Below the pieces are notes generated by a model. It saw only the letters and a list, made by a program, of their open reading frames with translations. It was not told the DNA's origin and made no database searches. 64,000 bases of DNA from Azorinus chamasolen (Eukaryota > Mollusca > Bivalvia > Cardiida > Solecurtidae), in contig OY755238.1 of the NCBI GenBank assembly GCA_963576725.1, forward strand, positions 26,628,334 through 26,692,333, read 5' to 3'. Position 1 is the stretch's first letter. The number at the start of each line of letters is the position of its first letter. Shown here in pieces: positions 20,437-32,400 of the stretch. The position numbers and the translations under genes are program-made.

Positions 20437-23400
20437 CTGAAAAAAAGAAACAGAACTTATACGTTGCAGCATAAAGATATCTATATAGAAGATTCATACA
20501 TGTACTTGGACCTCCGGGTACAATATCATTATCGGCCAATACCTATCGTGTTGGTACTCACTGGCATTGTCTCTCTGAGGCACTTCTAATGAGTACAGTA
20601 GAACCTGTCTTAACCCTTTCCCTGTTCTGTATTTAGGCCAATTTTCAGTACCTACTGAATATTAATTAACGAAATAGTTATAAAGAAATATGAAATGTGG
20701 AACATTGTAGACGTTTTAGAAAGTAAAGAAACAGACCTATCAAATTCTATTAGCAAACAGAGTAGACCCTGATCAGACGGCTCCTCTACTCTGTTTGCAA
20801 ATGCCTGAAAACACATTTATATGAGGGAAAGGGTTAAGCGAACATCAAAGAGATGTCTAATTATGGGCCTGCAAGACAGGTGGTACCTTAATACTGGTCA
20901 AAAGTAATGCAAAAATCTGCATTTCTTTTGCCCTGTATTAAGCAATCACCTGCTGTTTAAGATTCCTGTGTCTAATTGATATAAGGTCGCTTACGACATA
21001 TTCTTCTGTACTAGTAAGATAGGGTTTGGTTTAGATTTTTTAACCTTGCTGCAAAATGTGAAAACGTGTTTCCTGCATTCAAAAGATTAATCCATTTGTA
21101 CACAAAGCATGAGTCTTTCATTTGGACATGGAGTGTGCATAAGCATAAGACTAAATCTGCATTCAGTTGATAAATAAACTAGAAATGTGTCCATAGGACA
21201 CTGATGCCCCACTTCGGATTTTTTGTCACAGAAAGTAAGGGCCATAATCATCATTTATGATGCACATAAAGGAGAAGCATCTGTGAATGTTTCAGGCAAG
21301 TGCTCCTTACAGTGTAGGAGTGTGACACATAAGACATTTTGACTGTAACAGCTTCTAAAGGATGCAGTGACTGAAGCAATTTACATGGCTATTGAACTCT
21401 ACCAAGGTATAGTAGCCAAAAACATGTGTGTAAAGTTTGGTGAGGACTGGTCAAATACTTTCAAAGAAAGAGTCCAGACAAGATATTTTTAAAGTCAGTT
21501 TGGCAAATAAAGGGTGACAACTCCTAAACAACTGAAGCAATTAAATGGCTATCAAACTTGACCAAGAAATAATGGCCAAAAACATGTGTGCATAGTTTGG
21601 TGAGTGTGGACAAATACTTTCCAAGAAAGGATCCAGAAAAGATATTTTTAAAGTCATTTTTGCAAATAAAGGGCTGCAACTCCTAAATAACTGAAGTGAT
21701 TTACATGGCTTTCAAACTTGACCAAGATATAATGGCCATAAACATGTGTGTAAAGTTTGGTGTGGATTGGACAAATACTTTCCAAGAAAGAGCACAGATA
21801 AATTCTTCTCGATGTGTGTATGTACATACGAATGGACAAGGGCAAGTCTATATGCCACCACTTTGTGGGGGACATAAAAATCAGCATTGGAAGGAAAGAT
21901 GTAACACTTTGCAGCATAAAGAAAAAGCTAAATAGCATGTTCTCTCCTGATTTTTCATTTTTCTACTAGAACTTCTGTTTAGAGAGTGTTACTGTATCAT
22001 GGTTATTTCAAGATAGATACCTTTCTTTGCCTCTGTTGTGTATTTTAAGTTCTTCATCTATGCCTTCCTTAGCTTTAAACTCCTCCCAATCTAGTTTTGA
22101 CTTTTCCTGTAAAACAAACAGTAACATCAAATGACAGGTACTATTGTGAGTGATTCAGCCTACAGGAGTTTAACCAATTGCTTGATACCGATGTCTTTTG
22201 ATACATCTGAAAACAGTGTATACCCACATCTGACAGCTCCTGTAGGAGCCATCAAATCAGTCTACTCTAATTGCTCATAATTATGTCACAGATTTTCTAA
22301 ATGTTCGCCATGTCAATATATTTTCTTTCATTTTCTATTCAAGAATCAAATAAAGTAATATTTGAAAAGGATGGAGTCTCACATTCATAAGAGCCACAGA
22401 TAAAGGTTCGTACTCCAATACAGTAAAACCCCTCTAAACCAGACGTTAAATTTGGTATAAATATCGGTCATGGAGAGAGGTGGCAGCTTCATGCAAGGTG
22501 AAAGTCATGCAGAAAGCTCCTCTAGGAGCTTTCTGCATGACTTTCACCCTGCATGAAGCAGCCACCTGCCTAAAAGTATCTAAATTCTTCTCTTCTAGAT
22601 AAAGGTTCGTACTCCAATACTAAAATGGTCATTTCTCCACCAAATCTTATACTTTGACCACTCTTTAGAATTGCCTAGAACAGACGATTCTGAAGCATGG
22701 TCGCAGTTGACTCATTCCCTCATATTGACGACTTTCGATGACTTCCAAGGCGGTACTTTCATCTTCCTCCTATTGTATGTTTGTTTTGTCTTTGTGCGTC
22801 TCTTGTTGTTTTTTCTAGTTATGTACATTTGCTGTTTCCTTGTGTTGCTGTTCGGGCGAGTGTTTGTTCTGTATGTGGTGTTTCCTGCATGACTCATTTT
22901 TGTACTTCTATAAAAGTCACTTTGTAAAACCATTGTGATAAATAGAGCAATTGCTCCTATAGGATCAAAATTAATGCTCTATTTATCACAATGGTTTCAA
23001 ACTACAAAAATCTAAAAAAAAATCCGTTTCTCTAATTAATGTTCCTTTTTGGTAGATTTATTCAAAGAGGTTGTATCTGAAAATAGCCTATGATGTAATG
23101 GGTTGAGGGTTTGGTGGAGAACTAAGGGAGTTAATCTTGAAAATGTTTAACCCTTCGCTTGCTGTTCGCGTCACTATACCTACCTGTAAATAGTGAAGAC
23201 CCAGATGAGACAGCTCCTGCAGGAGCTGTCTCATCAGGGTCTGCACTATTTACAAGTTGATTGTGCAACCAGTGCACTCCACAGCAGTGATTGCACAGCG
23301 AAATACCTGTACACAGTGAAGATATATGTAATTATACAACAGGGAATGGGTAAAGAAGGAGAAATGCATTTTAAAATTAAGCAAGTGAAGGGTTAAATTT

Positions 23401-26400
23401 ACACTTGCAGGAGCTTTCAATATTACTTTCAACCTGCATTAAGCTGTCACGTGTGTTTATAAATATGCGTAGTGATACATTTGAGAACAATTTTGTATTG
23501 TAACTTTTGGAAGGATCAAAGTGTTTGTTCCGAAATTCGAGTTGTCCAAGTTCGAGATATCGAAGTTCAATTGTAGATGTTTCTTCTATCAGATCACACT
23601 TTTCGTATGTTGAAGACTACAGATAAAGAATCTTAACTCTTTGCACACTAAGAAAGTATTGTTTTTTAAGTAAACATGGTGTGTTTGTGAAATACTATGC
23701 CCCCTGAATATCGAAAATACAAATTTGACCAGTAATTTTACCTCTGAACTTGATATATGATCTTGACCTTAATAAGTCGCCCCTAAAAATGTTCACTTCA
23801 TAAGGTGCACAGGCATGCCAAGTTTGAAGTATGTATGTGCAATGCCTACAGAATTATAGCCAACATTAACCCATTCCCGCATATTGAAGCCTTTTGACGC
23901 CTCTGTAAAAGTCATTTTATGAAACCATTGTGATAAATAGAGCATTTGCTCCACAAATGCTCTATTTATCACAATGGTTTCAAAACTACACAATTCGGAA
24001 AATTTCTTTTTCTTTAGTTAATGCTCCTTTTTGGTAGATTTAATCAAAGAGGTTAGATCTAAAAATAGCCTAAGTGGGAATGGGTTAAAGTTGGAGCCAA
24101 ACCAACCAACAGAAAGGGCAAAAACAATATGCCCACACCCTTGATAGGGGGCATGAAACTATTGTCTGCTATAATTTTCTCCTCAGAGTCTAACTGTATG
24201 GATCCTAATGAGATGCCAAGTTACTTGTTTTCTCATCAGGATCAAAACTATTAGCCTAGTTATATCACATATTTGCCACATTCAAAAGATAATCACTCAC
24301 CAAGGTTCCTAATTTTGGTTTCTTATTTATTTTTTCTAACACTCCACCCAGCCCTCCTCCTGGCTTTTTCAAACCACTGAAAAAAAGGGAACAGATTAAA
24401 GATACAAAAAAAAGATAAGAACAGTTTTCATTCAAACCTGAACCCTCTATTACTGTATCTACCCTACAGTATTCAGCTCAACATATTTAGGCAAATAGTG
24501 TAGATCCTGATCAAGCTGCTCCTGAAGAAGCCAGATTTTGAACTAAATTATTTGCTATTCAGTAAGTATCATGTCACCCTTTCCCTCATATAAATGTGTT
24601 TCCACATTTGCAAAAAGAGTATACCCAGATCAGACAGCTCCTACAGGAGCTGTCTGATCAGCGTCTGCTCTGTTTGCTAATAGAATTTCATAGATCTGAT
24701 TCTTTACTTTCTAAAATGGCTGCGATGTTCCACTTCCATATTTTGTTATAACTACATGTATTTTGTCCATGAATATTCAGTAGGTATCTAAAAGTTTGAA
24801 TAAACATAGAACAGGGAAAAGGTTAACCCTTTCCCTACTGAACAATTATGTATGCATTGAATACTTAATGAATATTCATTAAATGAATTTTTATAATGTA
24901 CTATTTTCAAGGGAATGTTTGACTAAGATAAACACTGGAGGATCAGATCTATATAATGTTATAACATTAGAACAGAACAGACCCTGATCAGAGATCTTAC
25001 AGGTTCTGGGTCTACTCCTTCTACAAAGGAATTAAAAAACATTGTATGTGGGGAAGGGTTAACATTATCATAGTACAGACTTGTCTTTTTCAGCTTCACA
25101 AACTGGTGGTGAAGGAAAATATGATGCCACAAACTAGTGGTGAGGGGAGATTGGGTACCACAAACTGGTAGTGAGAGGAGATTGGGTGCCACATACTGGT
25201 GGTGAGAGCAGATTGGGTGCCACATGCTGGTGGTGAGAGCAGATTGGGTGCCACATGCTGGTGGTGAGAGCAGATTGGGTGCCACAAAATGTAACAAATT
25301 GGTGGTGAGGGGAGATCTGGAGTGCCATAAATTAGTGGTGAGGAGAGACTGTGTGCACTGTGTGCCACATACTGGTGGTTAGAGCAGATTGGGTGCAACA
25401 AATTGGTGGTGAGGAGAAATGGAGTAGAGGGGAGATTAAGTATACATGTAACAAATTGGGGGTGAGGAGAGACTGTGTGCACTGTGTGCCACATACTGGT
25501 GGTGAGAGAAGATTGGGTGCCACAAATTGGTGGTGAGGAGAGATGGAGTAGAGGGGAGATTAAGTATACATGTAACAAATTGGTGGTGAGGGGAGATCTG
25601 GAGTGCCATAAATTGGTGGTGAGGAGAGACTGTGTGCCACATACTGATGGTAAGGGAAGAGTGGGTGCCAAATACTGGTGGTAAAGGAAAACTGGTTGAA
25701 AGGGGAGCTTATGTGCCACAAACTGGTGGTGAGGGGAGATTTGGTGCCACATACTGGTGGTAAGGGGAGATTGAGTGTCAAAAACTGACGGTTAGGAGAG
25801 ACCATGTGCCACAAACACTGCCACAGAGGCTGTACTGCTTTATACAGTAATCTACTGCAACACTGCCACTGAGGCTGTACTGCTTCATACAGTAATCTAC
25901 TGCAACACTGACATTGGGGCTGTACTGCTTCATACAGTAATCTACTGCAACACTGACATTGGGGCTGTACTGCTTCATACAGTAATCTACTGCAACACTG
26001 CCATTGAGGCTGTACTGCTTCATACAGTAATCTACTGCAACACTGCCATTGAGGCTGTACTGCTTCATACAGTAATCTACTGCAACACTGACATTGGGGC
26101 TGTACTGCTTCATACAGTAATCTACTGCAACACTGCCACTGAGGCTGTACTGCTTCATACAGTAATCTACTGCAACACTGCCACTGAGGCTGCACTGCTT
26201 CATACAGTAATCTACTGCAACACTGCCACTGGGGTTGTACTGCTTCATACAGTAATCTACTGCAACACTGCCACTGAGCCTGTACTGATTCATACAGTAA
26301 TCTACTGCAACACTGCCATTGAGGCTGTACTGCTTCATACAGTAATCTACTGCAACACTGACATTAGGGCTGTACTGCTTCATACAGTAATCTACTGCAA

Positions 26401-29400
26401 CACTGCCATTGGGGCTGTACTGTTTCATACAGTTATCTACTGCAACACTGCCACTGAGGCTGTACTGCTTCATACAGTAATCTACTGCAACACTGCCACT
26501 GAGGCTGTACTGCTTCATACAGCAATCTACTGCAACACTGACATTGGGGCTGTACTGCTTCATACAGTTATCTACTGCAACACTGCCACTGAGGCTGTAC
26601 TGCTTCATACAGCAATCTAGTGCAACACTGCCATTGGGGTTGTACTGCTTCATACAGTAATCTACTGCCACTGGGGCTGTACCGTTTTATAATATATATT
26701 TATATATATCCAGTCACATTAACAAGTAAGTCATTGTAAATCCAAGATATTTATAAACTGTTATGCATCTATTAAAGTAGTCAACATTTTGTCAGTCACT
26801 AATATGAGTTTTCAAAGGTGCTTAACCTTTTCCTATATGAAATAATGATGTCATGAATATTAATTGAATTAACAGTTACAATATAGCACATGGACACAGG
26901 AATGTTTGGCTATGGCAGAAATTGTAGAATCATATCTATATTATATCAGAAGCAAACAAAGCAGACCCTAATCAGACAGCTCCTATAGGAGCCATCTGAT
27001 CTCGGTCTACTCTGTTTGCAAAGGTGTATCTATGGAGTAAATGGTTTACTGAATATTTATAATGTCAACTGAACAATGATTTTTTTTTATTATGAAAGAA
27101 ACTGAAGAATCAGATCTATATTATTCCATAAGCAAGCAGAGCAGGCCCTGATCAGATGGCTCCTACAGGAGATATTTGATTTGGATCTACTCTGCTTGCA
27201 AAGACACTAAAATCTGTTTCTAGAAGTTAAATGGTTAAAATGGAACATGCCAGATATTAATATCATTAAAATATTGCTTAGTCTTATTTTCCCATTGCAT
27301 ATACATACGCATTCAGCTAAATATTAACGAGATCTGAATACTGCCTACATCTCAGAGGAAACCTACAAATTTAACTGAAATCAACAGACATTTTTGGCCA
27401 ATATATGCCCATTAAAATGAGAACATACATGTCAGGTACACTTAATTAATTTTAATGACATTGTCAATTAAAATCCTCTAGCAACTATAAGAATACAGAA
27501 TGGACTCTATAGTGATATACTACTCAATAGAGCTACAGATAAAGGTGCATACACAAATTCTAAAATTGTCAATTCTCCACAAAACCCTATACAGTGACCC
27601 ACTCTTTAGAATCGTCTCTTCGAGACAAATTAAAGAGCGGTCACAGTGTAGGGTTTGGTGGAGAAATAAAGAAGTTATCCCTGAACACGTAAGACAATTC
27701 TAGTACAGTAAAACCCCGCTAATGCGACCACTTAATAAACAGCCACCGGCGTCGTTTAAAGCAGGTGGTTGCTTAATGCAGGACGAAAGTTATGCAGAAA
27801 GCTCCTATAGGAGCTTTCTGCATAACTTTCGTACTGCATTAAGCTACCACCTGCCTCTGCCATCCAGAATTATGCCCATTTTTGGTGGTCGCATTAGAGG
27901 GGTTTTACTGTACATGTAGTTGAATATGCACCGTTATCTATTTCAGCATTAAAAGTGTTAACTCTTTCCCTCATATAAATCTGTTTTCACGCATCTGTAA
28001 ACAGAGTACACCCAGATCAGACGGCTCATATAGGAGCCGCCTGATCAGGGGCTGCTCTGTTTGCTATTGGAATTTGTTAGATCTGTTTCTTTACTTTCTA
28101 AAATGGCTCCAATTTTCTACCTTCCATATTTTGACCATGAATATTCAGTAGATATTGAAATTTGGAATAAACAGGGAAAGGGTTAAACTGTCTGTCAATG
28201 CACAATCCCTCTTCTCTACTTCTTACAGTTTGTACATGTACCTGAACAATAAAATGAAACAGGATTTACGCATACAGTAGAAAATGTCAATATGAATTGA
28301 CATAGGTGGCTGCAAGAGCAGGTGGTTGCTTAGTGCAGGACAGAATGTAGGGCTGTCACGGTTAGACAATTCTTGAACCGGTTAATCGGAAACGCCGAAC
28401 CAAACCGTAACCGGTTAACCGCAATGTTTATCATCAGTGTCAGACTGTATATAGGATAAAGCATGGTGCACTTTGTATTCGGAAATTTAATCCTATTTCG
28501 GCCGATATAAGACTTGAAAACCTGTTGACATCCTGCTTGAATCATTTGTTGACCGAAATCATATAACCATTCATTTCAATCTGATAGATTTATGACGAAA
28601 GTTGAAAGTAAGAATCGTGTTTACCTTTCGAGTCTCAACTTCCGCTAGACTGGTCTACTGTAAAATTATCAACTTCCGTTATGAATGTGTACTGACTAAA
28701 AGTGCAGGGTCGAATGCCCTTCCACTTTACCGTAATGCTTGTAAAGTAATACATGTAGTACACACTACACAGAGATGAGGAAAACTGGATAAAATTGAGA
28801 ACGAACAAACATTGGTAGACAAGTGTACATGATAAACTACCATTAGGCAAGTGGAAGACTGTGTTACCTTTCAATTAGATTTGAGAACTAGAGACAGTTT
28901 TTTTTAAAATTACAATTAGCATGTAAAAGTGATGCGTAGCTCGACGTGAATTAAATGAAATAAGAAATGTTTACAGAAGATGATATGTATATGGTTTACA
29001 GCCCGAATAGTCAGATACCTGCGCTTTTCTCCATCATTGCATGTCGAAGGGAAACAAAATGACTTAAATGACAGTATAAAATAATATTTTTAGCGTAATT
29101 TACTTTCCCAAATTATTACAGGCGGTTCACGGTTAGTGAAATTTTGAACCGGTTAGAACAACAAACCGAACCGTCAACGATTAACCGAGTAACCGTGACA
29201 GCCCTAGACAGAAGTAATGCATAAAGCTCCTAGAAAAGCTTAACTTTCGTTCTGCATTAAGCTACCAACTACAGGTCTTAAAAGACCCTAAATTAGAATT
29301 ATTCTGGATGCTTGCTCCAGACGGCTTTTAATGTACCTAGGAGAGCTTGTGGCAGCCTTATGTTGCTCTTGAGATTCATTTTCCTCTTCTTCTTTCTGCC

Positions 29401-32400
29401 TCTTTAACTCAGCCTTCCCTTCCTTGGAGTTGACATCCAGCTTTTTGGTTACTCTAAAATTAAATAATATCAAAATTTTTGTAACACTTGGTCAAGGATA
29501 CAGATTCCGAAATTAACACCTACAGAAGAACAAGATGCAAAAACCCCATCTGATAATCCTTCTAAATCCATATACATGTATATATATTGTATGACTTTAC
29601 AAACAGAATAGTCCCAAACAAGACAGCTTCTGTAGGAGATAATCTGGTCCGGGTCTGCTCTGTTTGTTTATGGAATAATGTGGATCTGATTCTACAGTGT
29701 TTACTTGTGCCAAAAATTCCTCATATTTCTCATCATTTTTATAATATGAACATTAATAAAGTAGAATGTTAAACTCCTACGTGTTGCCTCTGGCATGTAG
29801 TAATTCTAGGTCTTATGTCACTCACAGGGGTCTATACAGCTTCACGACAGTCTATGTATGCTATACAATAAATATAGTACATGTAGACACCCGTGAAGCA
29901 GTACAGACCCCTGTGATGTCACTCAGGCAAGCCCAAAAACCAAATGGGGATGGGAATTAAACAAGGGCACCACAAAGCCGAGCATCCTCTCACAACAGCA
30001 CTTTCCTTAAGACATTGCAAAATTGCTAAATAAATTAAATTCCCAAAATGAATAACAGGGCGTTTTTCTCCATTTTGGGAAGATGACCAATACCCCTGAA
30101 AATGGGAATTTTGTCCGATTTGGGAATTTTTCAGCTGTAAGGAGATCACAACAAATTCCCTCCTACAAATGTCCTTTGCAAACATAATAGACACAGTCAG
30201 GCAAAAATATCTAAAATTCATAAACAAACAACAGACCCAATCAGACAGCTCCTGCAGGAGCTGTCTGATGTGGGTTTGCTGTTTGTTTGTGAATTTTGGT
30301 AGTTTTGGTCCAAATGAATTTTCTTGCTTAACACTTTTATCCTTTGAACCTTGAATTTGGATTTTTTTCAAATAAAATTGGGATAAAAACATTATTTTTG
30401 CAATTGGGAATAAAGCCCAATAGCAGCTATTAACTCTTTGCACGTTAGATGCGAACCTGTGATCACCCATGCAAACAGTTTGTCATCTTGATCATATTTT
30501 TGCAAAAAAATGAGAAAAAGTTTATTTTAAGAATTTAAGCAGATGACAATTGTTGCAGACGAAAAATTACTTAGCGTGCAAAGAGTTAAAATCACTTGGA
30601 AAAAAACAACTCTGTATAAGGTTTAGCATACTATTATGACTTTAAAATTTGATCATAAAATGTTTAGACTTCATAATTATCTACATATATTGTATATCAA
30701 TATTTGACTCTTAACCCTTTCCCTGTTCAATATTCATATAAGAAATAATGACATCATAAATATTTATAAGCAAATTTATTCTAAAGTGTAAACTTTTCAA
30801 GGGAAAGCTTGCTTTGATAAAAAGTTTAGAATCTGATCTATATCATGTTAAAAGCAAACAGAGCAGACCCCGATCAGATGGCTCCTATAGAAGCTGTGTG
30901 ATTTGGGTCTACTCTGCTTGCAAAAGCATGAAAATGTGTTTGTATACGGGAAAGGGTTAATTTTTGTCTTGGCCAAAACTTCAAACGTGAGAAAATCTGG
31001 ACAACTTGTTCTGAATGTTTATTCCAGACTGCCTCCAAACACCTTAACATTTAACTGTGAAAACAAATAGGATGCAACGTCTCATCATGGTGAATAAGCA
31101 TGCAAGAACGGATGATTATGTGATCCACAATTTGATCTATATCATGCTTTCATAATGTGTCATTGGACCAACACAGCACCCAATCCCATGCTATACCCTC
31201 TCCACAACTTTGTCGTGGGCTATAAAGGGACATATTGACCATTTTTTTCCAAAAAACAAAATCTAGAAACTTCTGAAACTAAAGCTACCAGTTACCTAAT
31301 AACCCTTTACCTGTTGAATATTCATGTAAGAAATAAATATTAATTAGATTATTTTTATAATGGTATATGAACATAGGACATACTGGCTCAGGCAGAAGCT
31401 GTAGTATTGGATCTAATTTATACTGTCAGCAAACAGAGCAGACCCTGATCTGATGGCTCCTACAGTAGCCATCTGATCCGGGTCTTAATCCGTTTGCAAA
31501 GGCGTGAAAAGGCCTTAATATGAGGGAAAGAGATAAAGAGATTCATCGGTAGTCTCCACTAATTCAAAACATAACTGGTATTGATAGGCTAAAGAATAAC
31601 CATCACATTTTTTTCTTTCGTATAGCTCGAACAATTTGACATGGACCCTCACCTTTATGCAGAATACATAATGAGAGAGATGACGTTGTATAAATAAAAC
31701 TCCGCCGGTAAATCGTGAAGTCTATTCTCGCTGAAATTAACCTGTGCATATGTAAACCATTCAATCACGAGTGTGTCCATGTACAGTTGCTTACCGGGAC
31801 AAGTGCCGAGGATAAACCCATGCAATGTTACGAATTTGTATTGATGCAAATTAAGTAGGTCAGGGTCCAGGTCAAATTGTTCGAAATTGTTCAAATAGTT
31901 GCGCTGCTTATCAACGAATGAGATTAGCCGAAATCATCTTCCTGATCATCCCTCATCATCATGTCATCTCATCATCCATTGGCGCTAATTATCTATGACC
32001 TATTCAGTGTCGCACTGTCGTAAAACCCAACTCACTCGAGCTATACACCATGAAAAGATATATAAACATGACAATACCTGTCTAATCATAACAAACATTG
32101 CAAACAACTTGGATTTCAAGGCAGTTATATTACAAGTAGGTTTAACCCTTTACTCCATAGATACACCTTTCTATGTCTCGGCAAACAGAGTAGACCTACA
32201 TCAGTCGGCTCCTATAGGATTTGTCTGATCAGGGTCTGCTCTGTTGGCTTTTGATATAATATAGATATGATTCTACAGATTCTGCCACGGCCTAAACCTA
32301 AATTTCATGTGTCCATGTGCTATTGCAAGAAATTAACCAATGTCATGACATCATTTTTTCTTACATGAATACTCATAGAGAAAAGGGTTAACCCGTTGAA

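Larger units (their letters stand above)
22390..23145. mobile_element. T5 element carrying a nested T4 and a nested T3
   Basis: GAGCCACAGATAAAGGTTCG left end, interrupted by T4 (22419-22598). After that AGATAAAGGTTCGTACTCCA is repeated; then the T5 stem, the T3 (22707-23106), and GGGTTTGGTGGAGAACTAAG. Confidence 0.7.

Noticed and set aside
22671..22892. Hydrophobic ORF resembling a small membrane protein
   Set aside because: It lies in a T-rich insertion inside a T3 element; hydrophobicity follows from base composition.
25560..26671. Long repetitive ORFs (297 and 211 codons) as a protein-coding gene
   Set aside because: They are produced by a 45-bp tandem array whose length is divisible by three; two overlapping frames are open at once, and there are no splice sites or flanking coding signal.
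25090..26690. CRISPR-like array
   Set aside because: Units are contiguous without unique spacers, and the sequence is eukaryotic intron.
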